Below are positions 29,429-40,166 of a DNA stretch of 64,000 bases, piece after piece. Made by a program: the position numbers and the translations under genes. Positions within the stretch are counted from its first letter, which is position 1, and each line of letters begins with the position of its first letter. Source of the DNA: Thalassotalea loyana (GTDB lineage Bacteria > Pseudomonadota > Gammaproteobacteria > Enterobacterales > Alteromonadaceae); NCBI RefSeq assembly GCF_030161435.1, contig NZ_BSSV01000005.1, positions 124,001-188,000 of the forward strand. Direction: 5' to 3'. The notes under the pieces were generated by a model. The model searched no databases. It saw only the letters and a list, made by a program, of their open reading frames with translations, and had not been told where the DNA came from.

Positions 29429-32020
29429 ATGGAATGCAAGGCGAGCGATAGTTTTATTGCTGCTCGACAGCTGCCAAAATTCAAGTCGCTATTGAAAAAG
29501 TACCGACACCTAAAAAACATGCAGTCGAATTTGCTAACCCTCTCAGAGTTAGCGGCTACAGTGACTGACATGGGGGCTTTCTATACTGCGCTTGCTTCTG
29601 TCGTAGAACCCATTTTCCGCACCAAAAACTTCCATATCGCCATTGTTAATAAGCAAGGACTTCTTGAGCTTGCTTACATGCAAAACAATGTTGATGCGGA
29701 AATGATCGTAAATACAACGCCAGACCAGTGGCAAAACGGTTTAACTGCTGAAGTTTACCGCGAAGCTCGAACTCAACATTTTTGCCCGAAACAGTCTATT
29801 GAAAGCGACTGTGGTTGTCTTGAGTGGCTTGGTGCTCCGCTAAAACGCGAAAATAAAGTGATTGGTGTTATTGCTATTCAAAGTTATCAAGAAGACTTGA
29901 AATTTGATAAAGCAGACGCTGATTTACTCACGTTTATTAGTGAGCACATTGTTACTGCTATTGATCGAGTTCGTTCTCGACAATCATTAGAAAATAGTAT
30001 TGCTGAACGTACTCGCAAACTTACCCAAGCGAATGCTCAGTTGCAAAAAGAGATTGTTGAGCGTCAAAAAGCGGAAAATATTCATAAAGTCTTATTATCG
30101 ATCTCTGAAATTACGGCATCGAGTGATGATATTCAGCAGTTTTATCAAGCATTGCATCATCAAGTAAAAAAGCTATTACCCGCGAAAAACTTTTTCATTA
30201 GTTTACTTTCAAACGACGGTTACAAGCTTGAATACCCGTACATCGTTAATGAACAAATCATTGAGATAAACTCAAGTCGACGTAAATCTGGGCTGACTGA
30301 GCGCACTATCGTGCTATCAGCACCGTTGCTATTAGCCAACCAAGAATTGTTAAGTTTGACGCCTAAAGGTGGTATTACACCGCAGGACTTATCTTTTGCG
30401 CAATTTAATAGTACGTTGCCAAAAGCATGGCTGTCGGCGCCGCTTATGCATCAAGATCGAGTGATTGGCGTCCTTGCGTTGCAAGACTTCTATGATGAAA
30501 ATGCTTATCAGCAAGACGACTTAGAAATTATTCGTTTTATCGCCGATCATATCGCAAGTGCGATTAATCGTAAGAACCATGAACTGCAAGAGCAGAAGAA
30601 CAAAGATGAATTAGAGCGCTTAGTTAATGAGCGTACTAAAGAACTGCAAATTAGTAACTTAAACTTGCGTATGCAAGTAGAGGAACGTCGCAAAGCTGAA
30701 GCCAAACTTTATCATGAAGCCCATCATGACTCACTAACAACACTGCCAAACAGAGCAATGTTTTCTGATCGTTTGAGTTTTGCGTTACGACATATTAAAC
30801 GTCACCCTCAAAATCGTTTTGCCGTCTTATTTATCGATTTAGATCGCTTTAAGATGATTAACGATACCTTAGGGCACCACGCTGGTGATGAGTTTTTGAT
30901 TGAGATCGCAAATCGATTGAAGGTTTGTGTTCGTGACAATGACTTGTTAGCGCGTTTAGGTGGTGATGAATTTGTGGTCTTACTTGATTCAATGCAAAGT
31001 CAAGAAGACGTAGAAGATGTTTGTGCTCGAATCATAGATAAAATCGCTGAGCCTTTTGTTTATGATGGTAATGAGCTCTATTCTAATGCCAGTATCGGCA
31101 TCGCGTTATGTAGTCACCAGTATAATGATGCAAATGAAATCTTGCGTGATGCAGATGCCGCTATGTATCAGGCTAAAAGTTTAGGCCGTGGCCGTTTTGT
31201 GTTCTTCGATGAAAGCATGCGTGAGAAATTGCTTGAGAATATGTCACTTGAGCAAGAGTTACGTGCCGCGATTAAACAGCAGCAGTTTGAGCTGCATTAT
31301 CAGCAGATCTCTAACCTAGATAGTACAAGTGCAATAGGTTTTGAAGCGTTATTGCGTTGGAATCATCCAACGAAAGGCCTATTAACACCGAGCCAATTCC
31401 TCTTCATGGCTGAAGAGACTGGTATTATCTTAGAAATTGAAACCTGGGTGATTGAAGAAGTTTGTCAGCAGTTATCTCAGTGGCAAGATCATAAAAAGTA
31501 CAGCAATGCCTTCATTGGGGTAAATCTATCGGGTCGTCAATTAACTCAAGCTAATCAACTTAATAAGTTAATTTCATTGATTAAGAGCAACACTGTTGAG
31601 CCTGAGCGCCTTATCTTAGAGTTTAATGAATCTGCTTTTACTCAACATACCGAGCTAGCGCACAAAGGCCTGCGTAAACTTAAAGAGTTTGGGGTTAAGT
31701 TAGCGCTAGATGACTATGGTGCAGGTGTTTCTTCATTTAGTTTCTTACATAGCTATCCATTTGAGTTCATTAAGCTTGATCGTAGCTTTATTCGTACGCT
31801 GAACAATAGCGATAAGAACTTAACTTTGGTTAAAGCATTAAATGAGCTTGGCGAGCAGTTTGGTTATCGCATTGTTGCTGAGGGTATTGAATCTGAAACC
31901 ATGCTTAAGAAGCTACAAGGCGTAGGCTGTGAGTTTGGTCAGGGCTATCATATTAGCCGACCGACTAAGATCGACTCATCGGTTGCGGAGTTAATTACCA
32001 ACGAAAAATTGAAAGCTTAA
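29429..32020 (+). CDS. GAF-GAF-GGDEF-EAL cyclic di-GMP enzyme
   Basis: An 863-residue cytosolic protein with two GAF sensor domains (about 35-190 and 215-385), each followed by a helical linker ending in ERQKAEN/ERRKAEA. The GGDEF domain (about 430-600) has the active motif GGDEF at 511-515 and an I-site RDND just before. The EAL domain (about 612-855) has GFEALLRW (EAL at 639-641), LALDDYGAG, FIKLD, VAEGIE and QGYHISRP. Both domains look catalytically intact, so net activity cannot be predicted. Its stop overlaps that of the convergent gene at 32017. The RBS is weak; an in-frame ATG at 29519 is a possible alternative. Confidence 0.93.
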   Translation: MECKASDSFIAARQLPKFKSLLKKYRHLKNMQSNLLTLSELAATVTDMGAFYTALASVVEPIFRTKNFHIAIVNKQGLLELAYMQNNVDAEMIVNTTPDQWQNGLTAEVYREARTQHFCPKQSIESDCGCLEWLGAPLKRENKVIGVIAIQSYQEDLKFDKADADLLTFISEHIVTAIDRVRSRQSLENSIAERTRKLTQANAQLQKEIVERQKAENIHKVLLSISEITASSDDIQQFYQALHHQVKKLLPAKNFFISLLSNDGYKLEYPYIVNEQIIEINSSRRKSGLTERTIVLSAPLLLANQELLSLTPKGGITPQDLSFAQFNSTLPKAWLSAPLMHQDRVIGVLALQDFYDENAYQQDDLEIIRFIADHIASAINRKNHELQEQKNKDELERLVNERTKELQISNLNLRMQVEERRKAEAKLYHEAHHDSLTTLPNRAMFSDRLSFALRHIKRHPQNRFAVLFIDLDRFKMINDTLGHHAGDEFLIEIANRLKVCVRDNDLLARLGGDEFVVLLDSMQSQEDVEDVCARIIDKIAEPFVYDGNELYSNASIGIALCSHQYNDANEILRDADAAMYQAKSLGRGRFVFFDESMREKLLENMSLEQELRAAIKQQQFELHYQQISNLDSTSAIGFEALLRWNHPTKGLLTPSQFLFMAEETGIILEIETWVIEEVCQQLSQWQDHKKYSNAFIGVNLSGRQLTQANQLNKLISLIKSNTVEPERLILEFNESAFTQHTELAHKGLRKLKEFGVKLALDDYGAGVSSFSFLHSYPFEFIKLDRSFIRTLNNSDKNLTLVKALNELGEQFGYRIVAEGIESETMLKKLQGVGCEFGQGYHISRPTKIDSSVAELITNEKLKA

Positions 32021-33093
32021 CCACTGGCAAAGTAGCCTTCTATTTTGAGTGCGACGCCAGGTGTAGTTTTATAATCAACGTCCTCAGGCCACTCCACAAA
32101 AGGTTCTATCTCAAAAAATAACCACTTTTTAATTGCGTTAAACCGGTAACGATAACTGAGTGTGGTGTTTTCAATTAAAAAGCCATTATCACCATTACGT
32201 TCTCCTTCAACCACGACCCCAAAAACACTTGCTTCTTTGTCTGAGATATGGCGTAAATAATAGGCACCATGTTTCCAACGTATACCTGAAAATGATTCTG
32301 AACCACGAATAGAGTAGTTGGCCCTGAATAAATGATCGGGATTGAGTTGGTAATCATACTCCAGTAACAGCCTCGCACCTAAACCATCATCGGTATAGTA
32401 GAATGCTGAAGGTTCAAACATGAAACTATGCTTTTCACCAAACACATAAGTCCTTTTATGACGGGTTCTTACATATAAAGCACTGCCTGAGATACCGACT
32501 CGAGAATCGGTAAAGACTTTTTGATTTTGCTTGTGAATATAACGAACGGCTGCTGTAAAGTCGTTGTCATCGAAAGAGCGCTTAGTTTGCTCAGATTCTA
32601 GTGGCAGTTGATCTTCGTCATCGTTATCGGAAAAAATCAAATCAACTTTGTTTTCGAAATATGGCAGTTTGGCTTTTAATTTAAATCTTAATTTTACTTC
32701 ACTCCAATCTCTAGCTCTAGGTAACCAAGTTGTCGATATTCTCGCCAGTGATTGTGGCGTAAGCTCATTGACTTCATCGTCACTAAAAAAACCATCAAAC
32801 CATATAACGGACTGATGAACCGAATCGGTAATGTTGCGATGAACTTGTGTCATCCAGTCGTCTACTTCGGGAGAAACCTCTAATTCGGTTAGTGGTTTTA
32901 CGCTAGGCACAGGCTTTAGCACCATATCTTCTATGGCGTCGATTTTATCGATTGCTGTTTGCTCTTCTGCCGTTGTGGTAACTTTTTTATGCTTTGGCTT
33001 GTCTTGATGTTTTGCTTCCTGCGACAAGACGTCAAAAGATAAAATACTCAAAAACAGCGATAAGATCTGAGTGATTTTATTTTTCCTGTCCAT
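32017..33093 (-). CDS. Secreted, probably outer-membrane beta-rich protein of unknown function
   Basis: A 358-residue protein with a signal peptide (about 1-25, ...FDVLSQ). A charged Lys/Glu-rich linker to about 80 and an acidic middle with SDNDDEDQLPLE follow. The C-terminal ~200 residues show alternating hydrophobic and aromatic strands (VRYIHKQ, ALYVRTRHKR, FMFEPSAFYYTDDG, GARLLLEYDYQL, TTLSYRYRF). This pattern resembles outer-membrane barrel strands, but the last residue is Gly, not the usual aromatic. I do not recognise a family. It is divergent from tatA. Confidence 0.75.
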   Translation of the reverse strand: MDRKNKITQILSLFLSILSFDVLSQEAKHQDKPKHKKVTTTAEEQTAIDKIDAIEDMVLKPVPSVKPLTELEVSPEVDDWMTQVHRNITDSVHQSVIWFDGFFSDDEVNELTPQSLARISTTWLPRARDWSEVKLRFKLKAKLPYFENKVDLIFSDNDDEDQLPLESEQTKRSFDDNDFTAAVRYIHKQNQKVFTDSRVGISGSALYVRTRHKRTYVFGEKHSFMFEPSAFYYTDDGLGARLLLEYDYQLNPDHLFRANYSIRGSESFSGIRWKHGAYYLRHISDKEASVFGVVVEGERNGDNGFLIENTTLSYRYRFNAIKKWLFFEIEPFVEWPEDVDYKTTPGVALKIEGYFASG

Positions 33094-33206
33094 CTACACT
33101 CCATGGATGTTTTGCGAGATCAAGTTTAATGCGATAACCTTGCGAAATACGTGCTTTTTATTTCCAACACTTTATAATCATCATAACTCAATTTTAGGAG
33201 AATGCT

Positions 33207-33419
33207 ATGGGTGGTATTAGTATTTGGCAACTAGTTGTTATCGCTGTAATTGTTATCTTGTTATTTGGTACCAAGAAACTTCGTAACATGGGTGGTGATT
33301 TAGGTAGTGCTGTTAAAGGCTTTAAAAAAGCAATGAATGAAGAAGACAAACCTGAATCTTTAACTGACGACACTCAGAAGTCTACGCAAACAACTGAGAA
33401 AGAAAAAGAACAGGCATAA
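33207..33419 (+). CDS. tatA: Sec-independent protein translocase TatA
   Basis: A 70-residue pore-forming Tat subunit. One N-terminal helix ([20 protein letters not shown]) with the FGTKKLR hinge is followed by the amphipathic helix and a polar acidic tail. A strong AGGAG RBS precedes the ATG. First gene of tatABC, five bases from tatB. A TATAAT at 33173-33178 may be its -10. Confidence 0.97.
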   Translation: MGGISIWQLVVIAVIVILLFGTKKLRNMGGDLGSAVKGFKKAMNEEDKPESLTDDTQKSTQTTEKEKEQA

Positions 33420-33423
33420 GCTC

Positions 33424-33765
33424 ATGTTTGATATTGGTTTTTGGGAGCTATTACTGATTATGGTAATTGGCCTTGTCGTCCTAGGTCCCGAACGCTTACC
33501 AACAGCCATTCGTACCGTTCGCAACTGGGTTCGAAACGTAAAGTCTTTTAGTCAAAACGTGCAATCTGAGTTGAAAGAAGAGTTACGTGTTCACGAACTA
33601 CATGAAAATTTGAAGAAAGCCGAACAGGCTAATATGGAAAACCTAGCGCCCGATGTCGCTAAGTCTGTTGCTGAACTGAAAGAGGCTGCAGATATGGTTA
33701 ATCGTCCGTATGCTGACAAGTCAGATTCAAATAAATCGTCGCAATCAACTGAAAAACAAGATTAG
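33424..33765 (+). CDS. tatB: Sec-independent protein translocase TatB
   Basis: The 113-residue TatB subunit, which with TatC recognises twin-arginine signals. It starts MFDIGFWELLLIMVIGLVVLGPERLP, with the family's conserved Glu in the first helix and LGPERLP hinge, followed by a long amphipathic helix and a Ser/Asn-rich tail. tatC starts immediately after its stop. Confidence 0.97.
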   Translation: MFDIGFWELLLIMVIGLVVLGPERLPTAIRTVRNWVRNVKSFSQNVQSELKEELRVHELHENLKKAEQANMENLAPDVAKSVAELKEAADMVNRPYADKSDSNKSSQSTEKQD

Positions 33766-34515
33766 ATGTCGCAACCATTAACGCTTTTTGACCACTTAAT
33801 TGAACTAAGATCACGTCTACTCAAGTCGATTTTAGCCGTCCTGATTATATTTTGTGGTTTAGTTTATTTTGCCCAAGATATATATCAATTTATCGCTAAA
33901 CCATTGTTAGATGTTTTGCCTGAAGGTACACAAATGATTGCAACAGAGGTTGCATCTCCTTTCTTTGCACCTTTTAAGCTAACCATGATCTTGTCGCTGT
34001 TCTTGGCAATTCCATGTATTTTATTCCAAATTTGGGCATTTATTGCGCCAGGGCTTTATCAAAATGAAAAGCGCTTAATTGCGCCTCTCATGTTTGGTAG
34101 TTCATTGTTATTTTATGCCGGCGTAGCCTTCGCGTACTTTGTGGTATTTCCGTTAGCTTTTGCATTTTTTACCTCAGTCGCACCTGAAGGCGTAACCATT
34201 GCGACCGATATCTCAAGTTATCTAGACTTCATTTTGAAGATATTCTTTGCCTTTGGTTTAGCCTTTGAGATTCCAATTGCAATTATATTGTTGTGTTGGA
34301 CGGGCGTAACAACACCTGAAAGTTTAAAAGCGAAAAGACCTTATATTATTGTCGGTGCATTTGTGATTGGTATGTTGCTTACACCGCCAGACGTAATCTC
34401 GCAAACGCTGTTAGCGTTGCCGATGTTATTACTCTTCGAACTCGGTGTAGTTATTGCATCGATGCAAAATAAGAAAAAGAAAGATAATTCTAAGCAGGAA
34501 AGTATTCATGATTAA
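33766..34515 (+). CDS. tatC: Sec-independent protein translocase TatC
   Basis: The 249-residue six-helix core of the Tat translocase. It begins with the family motif [13 protein letters not shown] and has [37 protein letters not shown] in the first periplasmic/second helix region and [10 protein letters not shown] near the end, all hallmarks. The eight-base overlap with the next gene suggests translational coupling. Confidence 0.98.
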   Translation: MSQPLTLFDHLIELRSRLLKSILAVLIIFCGLVYFAQDIYQFIAKPLLDVLPEGTQMIATEVASPFFAPFKLTMILSLFLAIPCILFQIWAFIAPGLYQNEKRLIAPLMFGSSLLFYAGVAFAYFVVFPLAFAFFTSVAPEGVTIATDISSYLDFILKIFFAFGLAFEIPIAIILLCWTGVTTPESLKAKRPYIIVGAFVIGMLLTPPDVISQTLLALPMLLLFELGVVIASMQNKKKKDNSKQESIHD

Positions 34516-35014
34516 AGTGTTTTTTACTGGTGTAGTCGTTGCGACTGGTTTATTGGCAAGCTCAGCGTATGCGAACGATTTAGCATCATCATTAAAGCAA
34601 TGTGCTACTGTTTCGTCGTCAACAGAGCGATTGGCCTGTTATGACAAACTGACGCAATCGCTGTCTACGTCAGCTGCAAAGGTTGAAGAGAAAGTAGCTG
34701 CTGCACCTGCGGCAGTGGCTGTGCCAAAAACGCAACAAAAGAAAGAAGCTGAGTTTGGTGATCATCACCTTAAGAAAGGTAAAAAACCAGATGAATTAGA
34801 GCGTGTTCAGTTTACAGTTGCTAAAGTTTCATACTCTGCTAAAAAGAAATTGAAGCTCACGTTTGAAAATGGTCAACGTTGGAACCAAACTGATAGCGAA
34901 ACCTTGCGCTTGAAAGTAGGTGATAAAGTTGAGTTGTTTAAAGGCGCATGGAGTGCCGTGTATTTAAAGAAGGTTGGGTTTAACCGTAAAGTTCGTGTGA
35001 AGAGAGTGAAATAA
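34508..35014 (+). CDS. Small secreted protein of unknown function in the tat operon
   Basis: The start at ATG 34508 is chosen over one at 34454 because AGGAAAG lies just before it and it gives a clean signal peptide ([22 protein letters not shown]). The mature part opens with a [17 protein letters not shown] segment, a Cys-x(13)-Cys-Tyr-Asp pattern seen in various small secreted bacterial proteins. An Ala/Lys linker and a basic C-terminal beta-type domain (about 100-168) ending KVRVKRVK follow. I do not recognise a named family. It sits between tatC and tatD and is probably co-transcribed. Confidence 0.82.
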   Translation: MIKVFFTGVVVATGLLASSAYANDLASSLKQCATVSSSTERLACYDKLTQSLSTSAAKVEEKVAAAPAAVAVPKTQQKKEAEFGDHHLKKGKKPDELERVQFTVAKVSYSAKKKLKLTFENGQRWNQTDSETLRLKVGDKVELFKGAWSAVYLKKVGFNRKVRVKRVK

Positions 35015-35019
35015 AAGGC

Positions 35020-35817
35020 TTGATTGATATTGGGGTAAATCTAACCAATAGTCGGTTTACAAAAGACTTAGCTGACGTGATTACACGCGCTAAGTCAGCC
35101 GGTGTTAACCACTGTTTGGTGACTGGAACTAGCGTAGAGGAAAGCCAAAAGGCGATCTCCTTGTGTCAGCAATACCCTGATTACCTTGCTAGCACTTGTG
35201 GTGTGCACCCTCATGATGCTGATCAGGCCAGCGACGACTTTGTTGAAACATTGCGCGAGCTGGCGTCTAACAATGATTGTGTTAAAGCGATTGGCGAATG
35301 TGGCTTGGATTTTAATCGCAACTTCTCGACCCCTGAAAATCAAAAAAGAGTGTTCACCGCGCAAATTGAGTTAGCGTGTCACCTTCAAAAGCCTTTGTTT
35401 TTGCATCAACGCGATGCATTTGAAGAGTGGTTTACGTGCTTAAAACCGTTTATCGGTCAGGTGCCTGCAATGGTGTCTCATTGTTTTACCGGAAATCAAC
35501 GTGAATTAGAGATATGCTTGGCTCATGACATGTATATAGGCATTACCGGCTGGGTGTGCGACGAAAGACGAGGCAAAGAGTTGCAGAGTATCGTCAATCT
35601 AATTCCGCTTGACCGTCTGATGATTGAGACTGATGCACCCTATCTCACCCCCAGAACAATTCGTCCAAGGCCCAAATCAAGCCGTAATGAACCAAGCTAT
35701 CTCGATTATGTCGCATCAACATTAGCTGAGCTTTATGGTGTAGAAAAGCATCTTATTATGGAGCACAGTAGTGAGAATGCTCGCCAAGTTTTCCAGTTGG
35801 GCGGTGCTCATGACTAG
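35020..35817 (+). CDS. tatD: TatD family metal-dependent hydrolase/deoxyribonuclease
   Basis: A 265-residue TIM-barrel metalloenzyme. E. coli TatD is a 3'-5' exonuclease and is not needed for Tat export despite the operon. The start is TTG at 35020, giving IDIGVNLTNSRF, which aligns with E. coli TatD. Metal or active-site segments are CGVHPHDAD, AIGECGLDFNRN, LHQRDA, SHCFTG and IETDAPYLTPR. The 3' end overlaps the next gene by eight bases. Confidence 0.94.
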   Translation: MIDIGVNLTNSRFTKDLADVITRAKSAGVNHCLVTGTSVEESQKAISLCQQYPDYLASTCGVHPHDADQASDDFVETLRELASNNDCVKAIGECGLDFNRNFSTPENQKRVFTAQIELACHLQKPLFLHQRDAFEEWFTCLKPFIGQVPAMVSHCFTGNQRELEICLAHDMYIGITGWVCDERRGKELQSIVNLIPLDRLMIETDAPYLTPRTIRPRPKSSRNEPSYLDYVASTLAELYGVEKHLIMEHSSENARQVFQLGGAHD

Positions 35818-37651
35818 GCTAGTGATGCTGTGTTGTTTGGTAATGATGTCTTGGGTGAGCGCGGCTGAGACTGTTTATGGTTTCAAAGAGAAATCTACCG
35901 CATTTTTGGTGACCGAATACCAATCATTACGTGTTAAGTCGCTACCTGTATCTTCTGTTTCCGCAGTGCTTGCTGCACCCGCTAGTGCGTGGCAGGACAA
36001 CAAGGTTGAACGTTTTATTGCGCTAGAAGAAGGCAAAAACTGGTTAAAAGTTCCGATAGCTAACCATCATACGGAAGCAACGACCGCATTCATCAATGTC
36101 GCCAACCGAAATGCGATTTCGGAAGTCAAAATTTTTTATATCGATCAGCGTCAAGATCCTAAAATCCTTGAGGTCTCTCTTCGTAATAACGATACATGGT
36201 CCACTTCGATTCCATTGCCAGCTTTTGGTCAATCGACGGTCTTCATCGTGGTTGATACTGACTGGCCAGCAAATATACAAATCAAACTAAAAAAAGAAGC
36301 AGCGTTTGTTGAGGCCACGTTTGACGCACAGTTTACTCAGGGTTTTGCCATTGGTGGTATGCTCTGTTTATCTGTCGCCGCCTTGTTGTTGTATTTCGGT
36401 ACCGGCAATGCTCCTTTGATGTGGCTGTTTGCATTCTTCATTACTCGAACCGTATTGTTGACAACAACCATGGGAAATAATCTATTTTATTTGTTTCCAG
36501 ATTATCCTGAGCTTCGAGCCGTCGAATATCCGGTGCTTGGATCGATATCAGCAGTCTTCTATATGTTATTTATCGAGAGACTGTTTAATTTAAAGAAAAA
36601 CCTACCTAATGCTTATCGTTATTTAAAAACCTTTAGTTTGATATTAGTGGTATATATCCCGCTAAGTCTATTGCTGGATACGCCTTTAAATTATGCTATT
36701 TCAGGTATTATGCACTTCGCGGTAACCAGTTCAATTGTGGTGATCGGTTGGCAGTTATATAAACGACAAGTTCGCCTGTCATTGGCGATTACGATTATCT
36801 CAGCTATCCAACTAATTTTAGGCATATTGTATTACTTTAGTTATACCTATTATTGGTTTGAGCAAGCCCATACCTTAATGTTTGTTGGCTTTTGGTTGCA
36901 TAATATTCTCGTTGTGTTCCTGTTAAGTAAACAATATCGACATCAAATTCAAGATAAGCAATTAGCGCAAAAAGAAGCGCTGGCACAGGTTAACGCAACC
37001 AAGAAAGCACAAGAAGAGCTATTAGCGTTACAGAATACGACTCAAGAAGAGTTGGAAATGCGAGTTCAAGAGCGCACGTTTGAGCTCAATATTGCATTGC
37101 AAGAGCTTGAACAAGTGAATCAAGAGTTGGAAGAAAAGAATACGTCTGATGAGCTAACGAGTTTGTATAATCGTAGATTCTACGATCAAAAGATTATGGC
37201 GGAGTTTAGGCGTAGCAAACGAAATCTCACGCCACTAAGTTTAGTGTTAATCGATATTGATTACTTTAAGCAAGTAAATGATGAATATGGCCATTTAGGT
37301 GGCGATAAAAGTCTGATTGCTGTTGCAGCCCTAATTAAGTTAACAACGCAGCGTAGTACTGATATCGCATGTCGATATGGCGGTGAAGAATTTTGTATTA
37401 TTTTGCCGGAAACGGATGAAGAAGGTGCTATGGCTATAGCAGAGAAACTACGTCAGCAAGTAGAAGAGCATTCGATTAGTTTAGATGAACATGAAATTTC
37501 TTTAACGATAAGTTGTGGTATTTCAACTTATCGACAAGAGTCCTTTGCTACAGTAGAAACCTTATTTAGCTGTGCTGACAAAGCATTGTATCGAGCAAAA
37601 AATGAAGGCCGAAATCAAATACAGTTTCTGCCATTAAATTTGGATAAATAA
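35810..37651 (+). CDS. 7TM-DISM diguanylate cyclase
   Basis: The ATG at 35810 is preferred over an in-frame ATG at 35771 inside tatD: it gives a signal peptide (MTRLVMLCCLVMMSWVSAAE) and an eight-base overlap like the others in the operon. The 613-residue product has a periplasmic beta-sandwich (7TMR-DISMED2-like, about 30-170), seven membrane helices (about 175-385), a coiled coil and a GGDEF domain. The active site is GGEEF at 524-528 with an RSTD I-site five residues earlier. It is therefore a membrane sensor controlling cyclic di-GMP. It lies seven bases before hemB. Confidence 0.93.
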   Translation: MTRLVMLCCLVMMSWVSAAETVYGFKEKSTAFLVTEYQSLRVKSLPVSSVSAVLAAPASAWQDNKVERFIALEEGKNWLKVPIANHHTEATTAFINVANRNAISEVKIFYIDQRQDPKILEVSLRNNDTWSTSIPLPAFGQSTVFIVVDTDWPANIQIKLKKEAAFVEATFDAQFTQGFAIGGMLCLSVAALLLYFGTGNAPLMWLFAFFITRTVLLTTTMGNNLFYLFPDYPELRAVEYPVLGSISAVFYMLFIERLFNLKKNLPNAYRYLKTFSLILVVYIPLSLLLDTPLNYAISGIMHFAVTSSIVVIGWQLYKRQVRLSLAITIISAIQLILGILYYFSYTYYWFEQAHTLMFVGFWLHNILVVFLLSKQYRHQIQDKQLAQKEALAQVNATKKAQEELLALQNTTQEELEMRVQERTFELNIALQELEQVNQELEEKNTSDELTSLYNRRFYDQKIMAEFRRSKRNLTPLSLVLIDIDYFKQVNDEYGHLGGDKSLIAVAALIKLTTQRSTDIACRYGGEEFCIILPETDEEGAMAIAEKLRQQVEEHSISLDEHEISLTISCGISTYRQESFATVETLFSCADKALYRAKNEGRNQIQFLPLNLDK

Positions 37652-38668
<1,017 letters not shown>

Positions 38669-38681
38669 TATTTGCTTAAGA

Positions 38682-40163
38682 TTAGGTATTAATCGTCAGA
38701 TTGATACCTAGTTTAGCCACCCGGTTGATCTCTTGAGTAAGCTCATCGTGGATTAACGGGTGGCTATCAAGCCAAGCCGATTCAAAGCCCATAGTTAAGG
38801 TATTGGCTTCGGCGCTAATACGTAATTTTGGTAAGTGTTTATCTTGACGACGACTTGCCAACATAATCGCTAACCTGAAGATAACCAGCAACGCCGCACA
38901 AGTTTTAATTGGCAATAATTGATTTGCCAGTTTATCAAGATCAATCGCTTCTTTTTGTTGCTCAATAAGCATAGCGAGCGTTTGCTTTTCCGTTTGATTA
39001 AAGCCAAGCATTTGGCTGTTATTCACTAGATATGCGCCGTGTTTTTGGTGCTTTTTATATTCAATTAATAAGCCTATTTCATGTAATTGACAGGCAGCAT
39101 TAAGAATAAACTCATCTTGTTGCTCTAGCGCTGACCATGAATTAACACAAGCACTAAAAATTTCGTTGGCAAGATTTAGGACACGTTGACTATGTGGTTG
39201 ATCAACGTGATATTTTGTCATCATTGAGTTAATCGTTAACGTTGCAATATCGATTGTTTTAGTGCTCGGTAACATGTCGTACAACAAGCCTTCGCGCAGA
39301 GCACCAGCAGATAAACGCAACGATTCAACTTTAAAAGATTCGAACAACGCAATGAGTATGGTTAAACCACTAGCAAATACTGGAATACGTTCACCAACTA
39401 AGCCGCCAATATCAATAGCATCAATTGTTTTGCTATTGATTAGCTGTTGCTGCATATCGCGCAAAAATTGGTAATCGATAATCGTTGGTTTTTGCTGATG
39501 CATGAGTATTTCAGCAAGTGCTTGCATGGTACCTGAACCACCTAATACAACATCAAATGGAATCGTTTGATAGTCTTCAATAATGGTCGCTATCTTCGTT
39601 TTTGCTCTGATAATTGCTTGCTCAAACGCTTGCTCAGCTAATTCACCTTGCTTGAAGAATGCGTTGTTAAAGGTGACGCAGCCGATGTCTAAACTAACTG
39701 CTTTTAACGGTTCTACATTCTCACCAATAATGATTTCCGTACTCGCACCACCAATATCAAATACAAGCTTGTTCCCTTTAATATTCGAGGTATAAGCGAC
39801 ACCTTTGTAGATGGTTTTTGCTTCGTCGACACCAGATAACAGCTGGATGTTGTGGCCAAGAATTTGATTAGCTTGCGAAATAAAATCGTCTCGATTTTTG
39901 GCAAGTCTTAAGGTCGCTGTCGCAACTATACGGATATTTTGTTTTGGAAAGTCTTGCAAACGTTCAGCAAAAAAACGCATACATTCAAGGCCACGTTCAA
40001 TGCTTTCGTTACTGAGGATATTGTTTTCGTCTAATCCGCTAGCTAAACGAACTTTGCGTTTAACTTTATCAACAATTTGTACGCTGTCAGCTAATTGCCG
40101 AGTAATTAGCATATGAAAGCTGTTTGAGCCTAAATCAATGACAGCATACAAAGGGTAAGACAT
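38682..40163 (-). CDS. Exopolyphosphatase / pppGpp pyrophosphatase (Ppx/GppA)
   Basis: A 493-residue enzyme of the actin-like ATPase fold that hydrolyses polyphosphate or the pentaphosphate of pppGpp. The N-terminal phosphate loop YAVIDLGSNSFHMLI, the second loop VFDIGGASTEIIIG and VVLGGSGTMQAL are characteristic. The C-terminal ~190 residues form the HD-like domain (NAACQLHEIGLLIEYKKH). Location next to rhlB matches gppA in E. coli, but sequence alone does not separate Ppx from GppA. Only three bases separate it from rhlB. Confidence 0.92.
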   Translation of the reverse strand: MSYPLYAVIDLGSNSFHMLITRQLADSVQIVDKVKRKVRLASGLDENNILSNESIERGLECMRFFAERLQDFPKQNIRIVATATLRLAKNRDDFISQANQILGHNIQLLSGVDEAKTIYKGVAYTSNIKGNKLVFDIGGASTEIIIGENVEPLKAVSLDIGCVTFNNAFFKQGELAEQAFEQAIIRAKTKIATIIEDYQTIPFDVVLGGSGTMQALAEILMHQQKPTIIDYQFLRDMQQQLINSKTIDAIDIGGLVGERIPVFASGLTILIALFESFKVESLRLSAGALREGLLYDMLPSTKTIDIATLTINSMMTKYHVDQPHSQRVLNLANEIFSACVNSWSALEQQDEFILNAACQLHEIGLLIEYKKHQKHGAYLVNNSQMLGFNQTEKQTLAMLIEQQKEAIDLDKLANQLLPIKTCAALLVIFRLAIMLASRRQDKHLPKLRISAEANTLTMGFESAWLDSHPLIHDELTQEINRVAKLGINLTINT

Positions 40164-40166
40164 AAG

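Noticed and set aside
29429-32020. Possible mobile element around the efflux/c-di-GMP region
   Set aside because: No transposase, integrase, tRNA or flanking direct repeats; codon use is like the neighbours.
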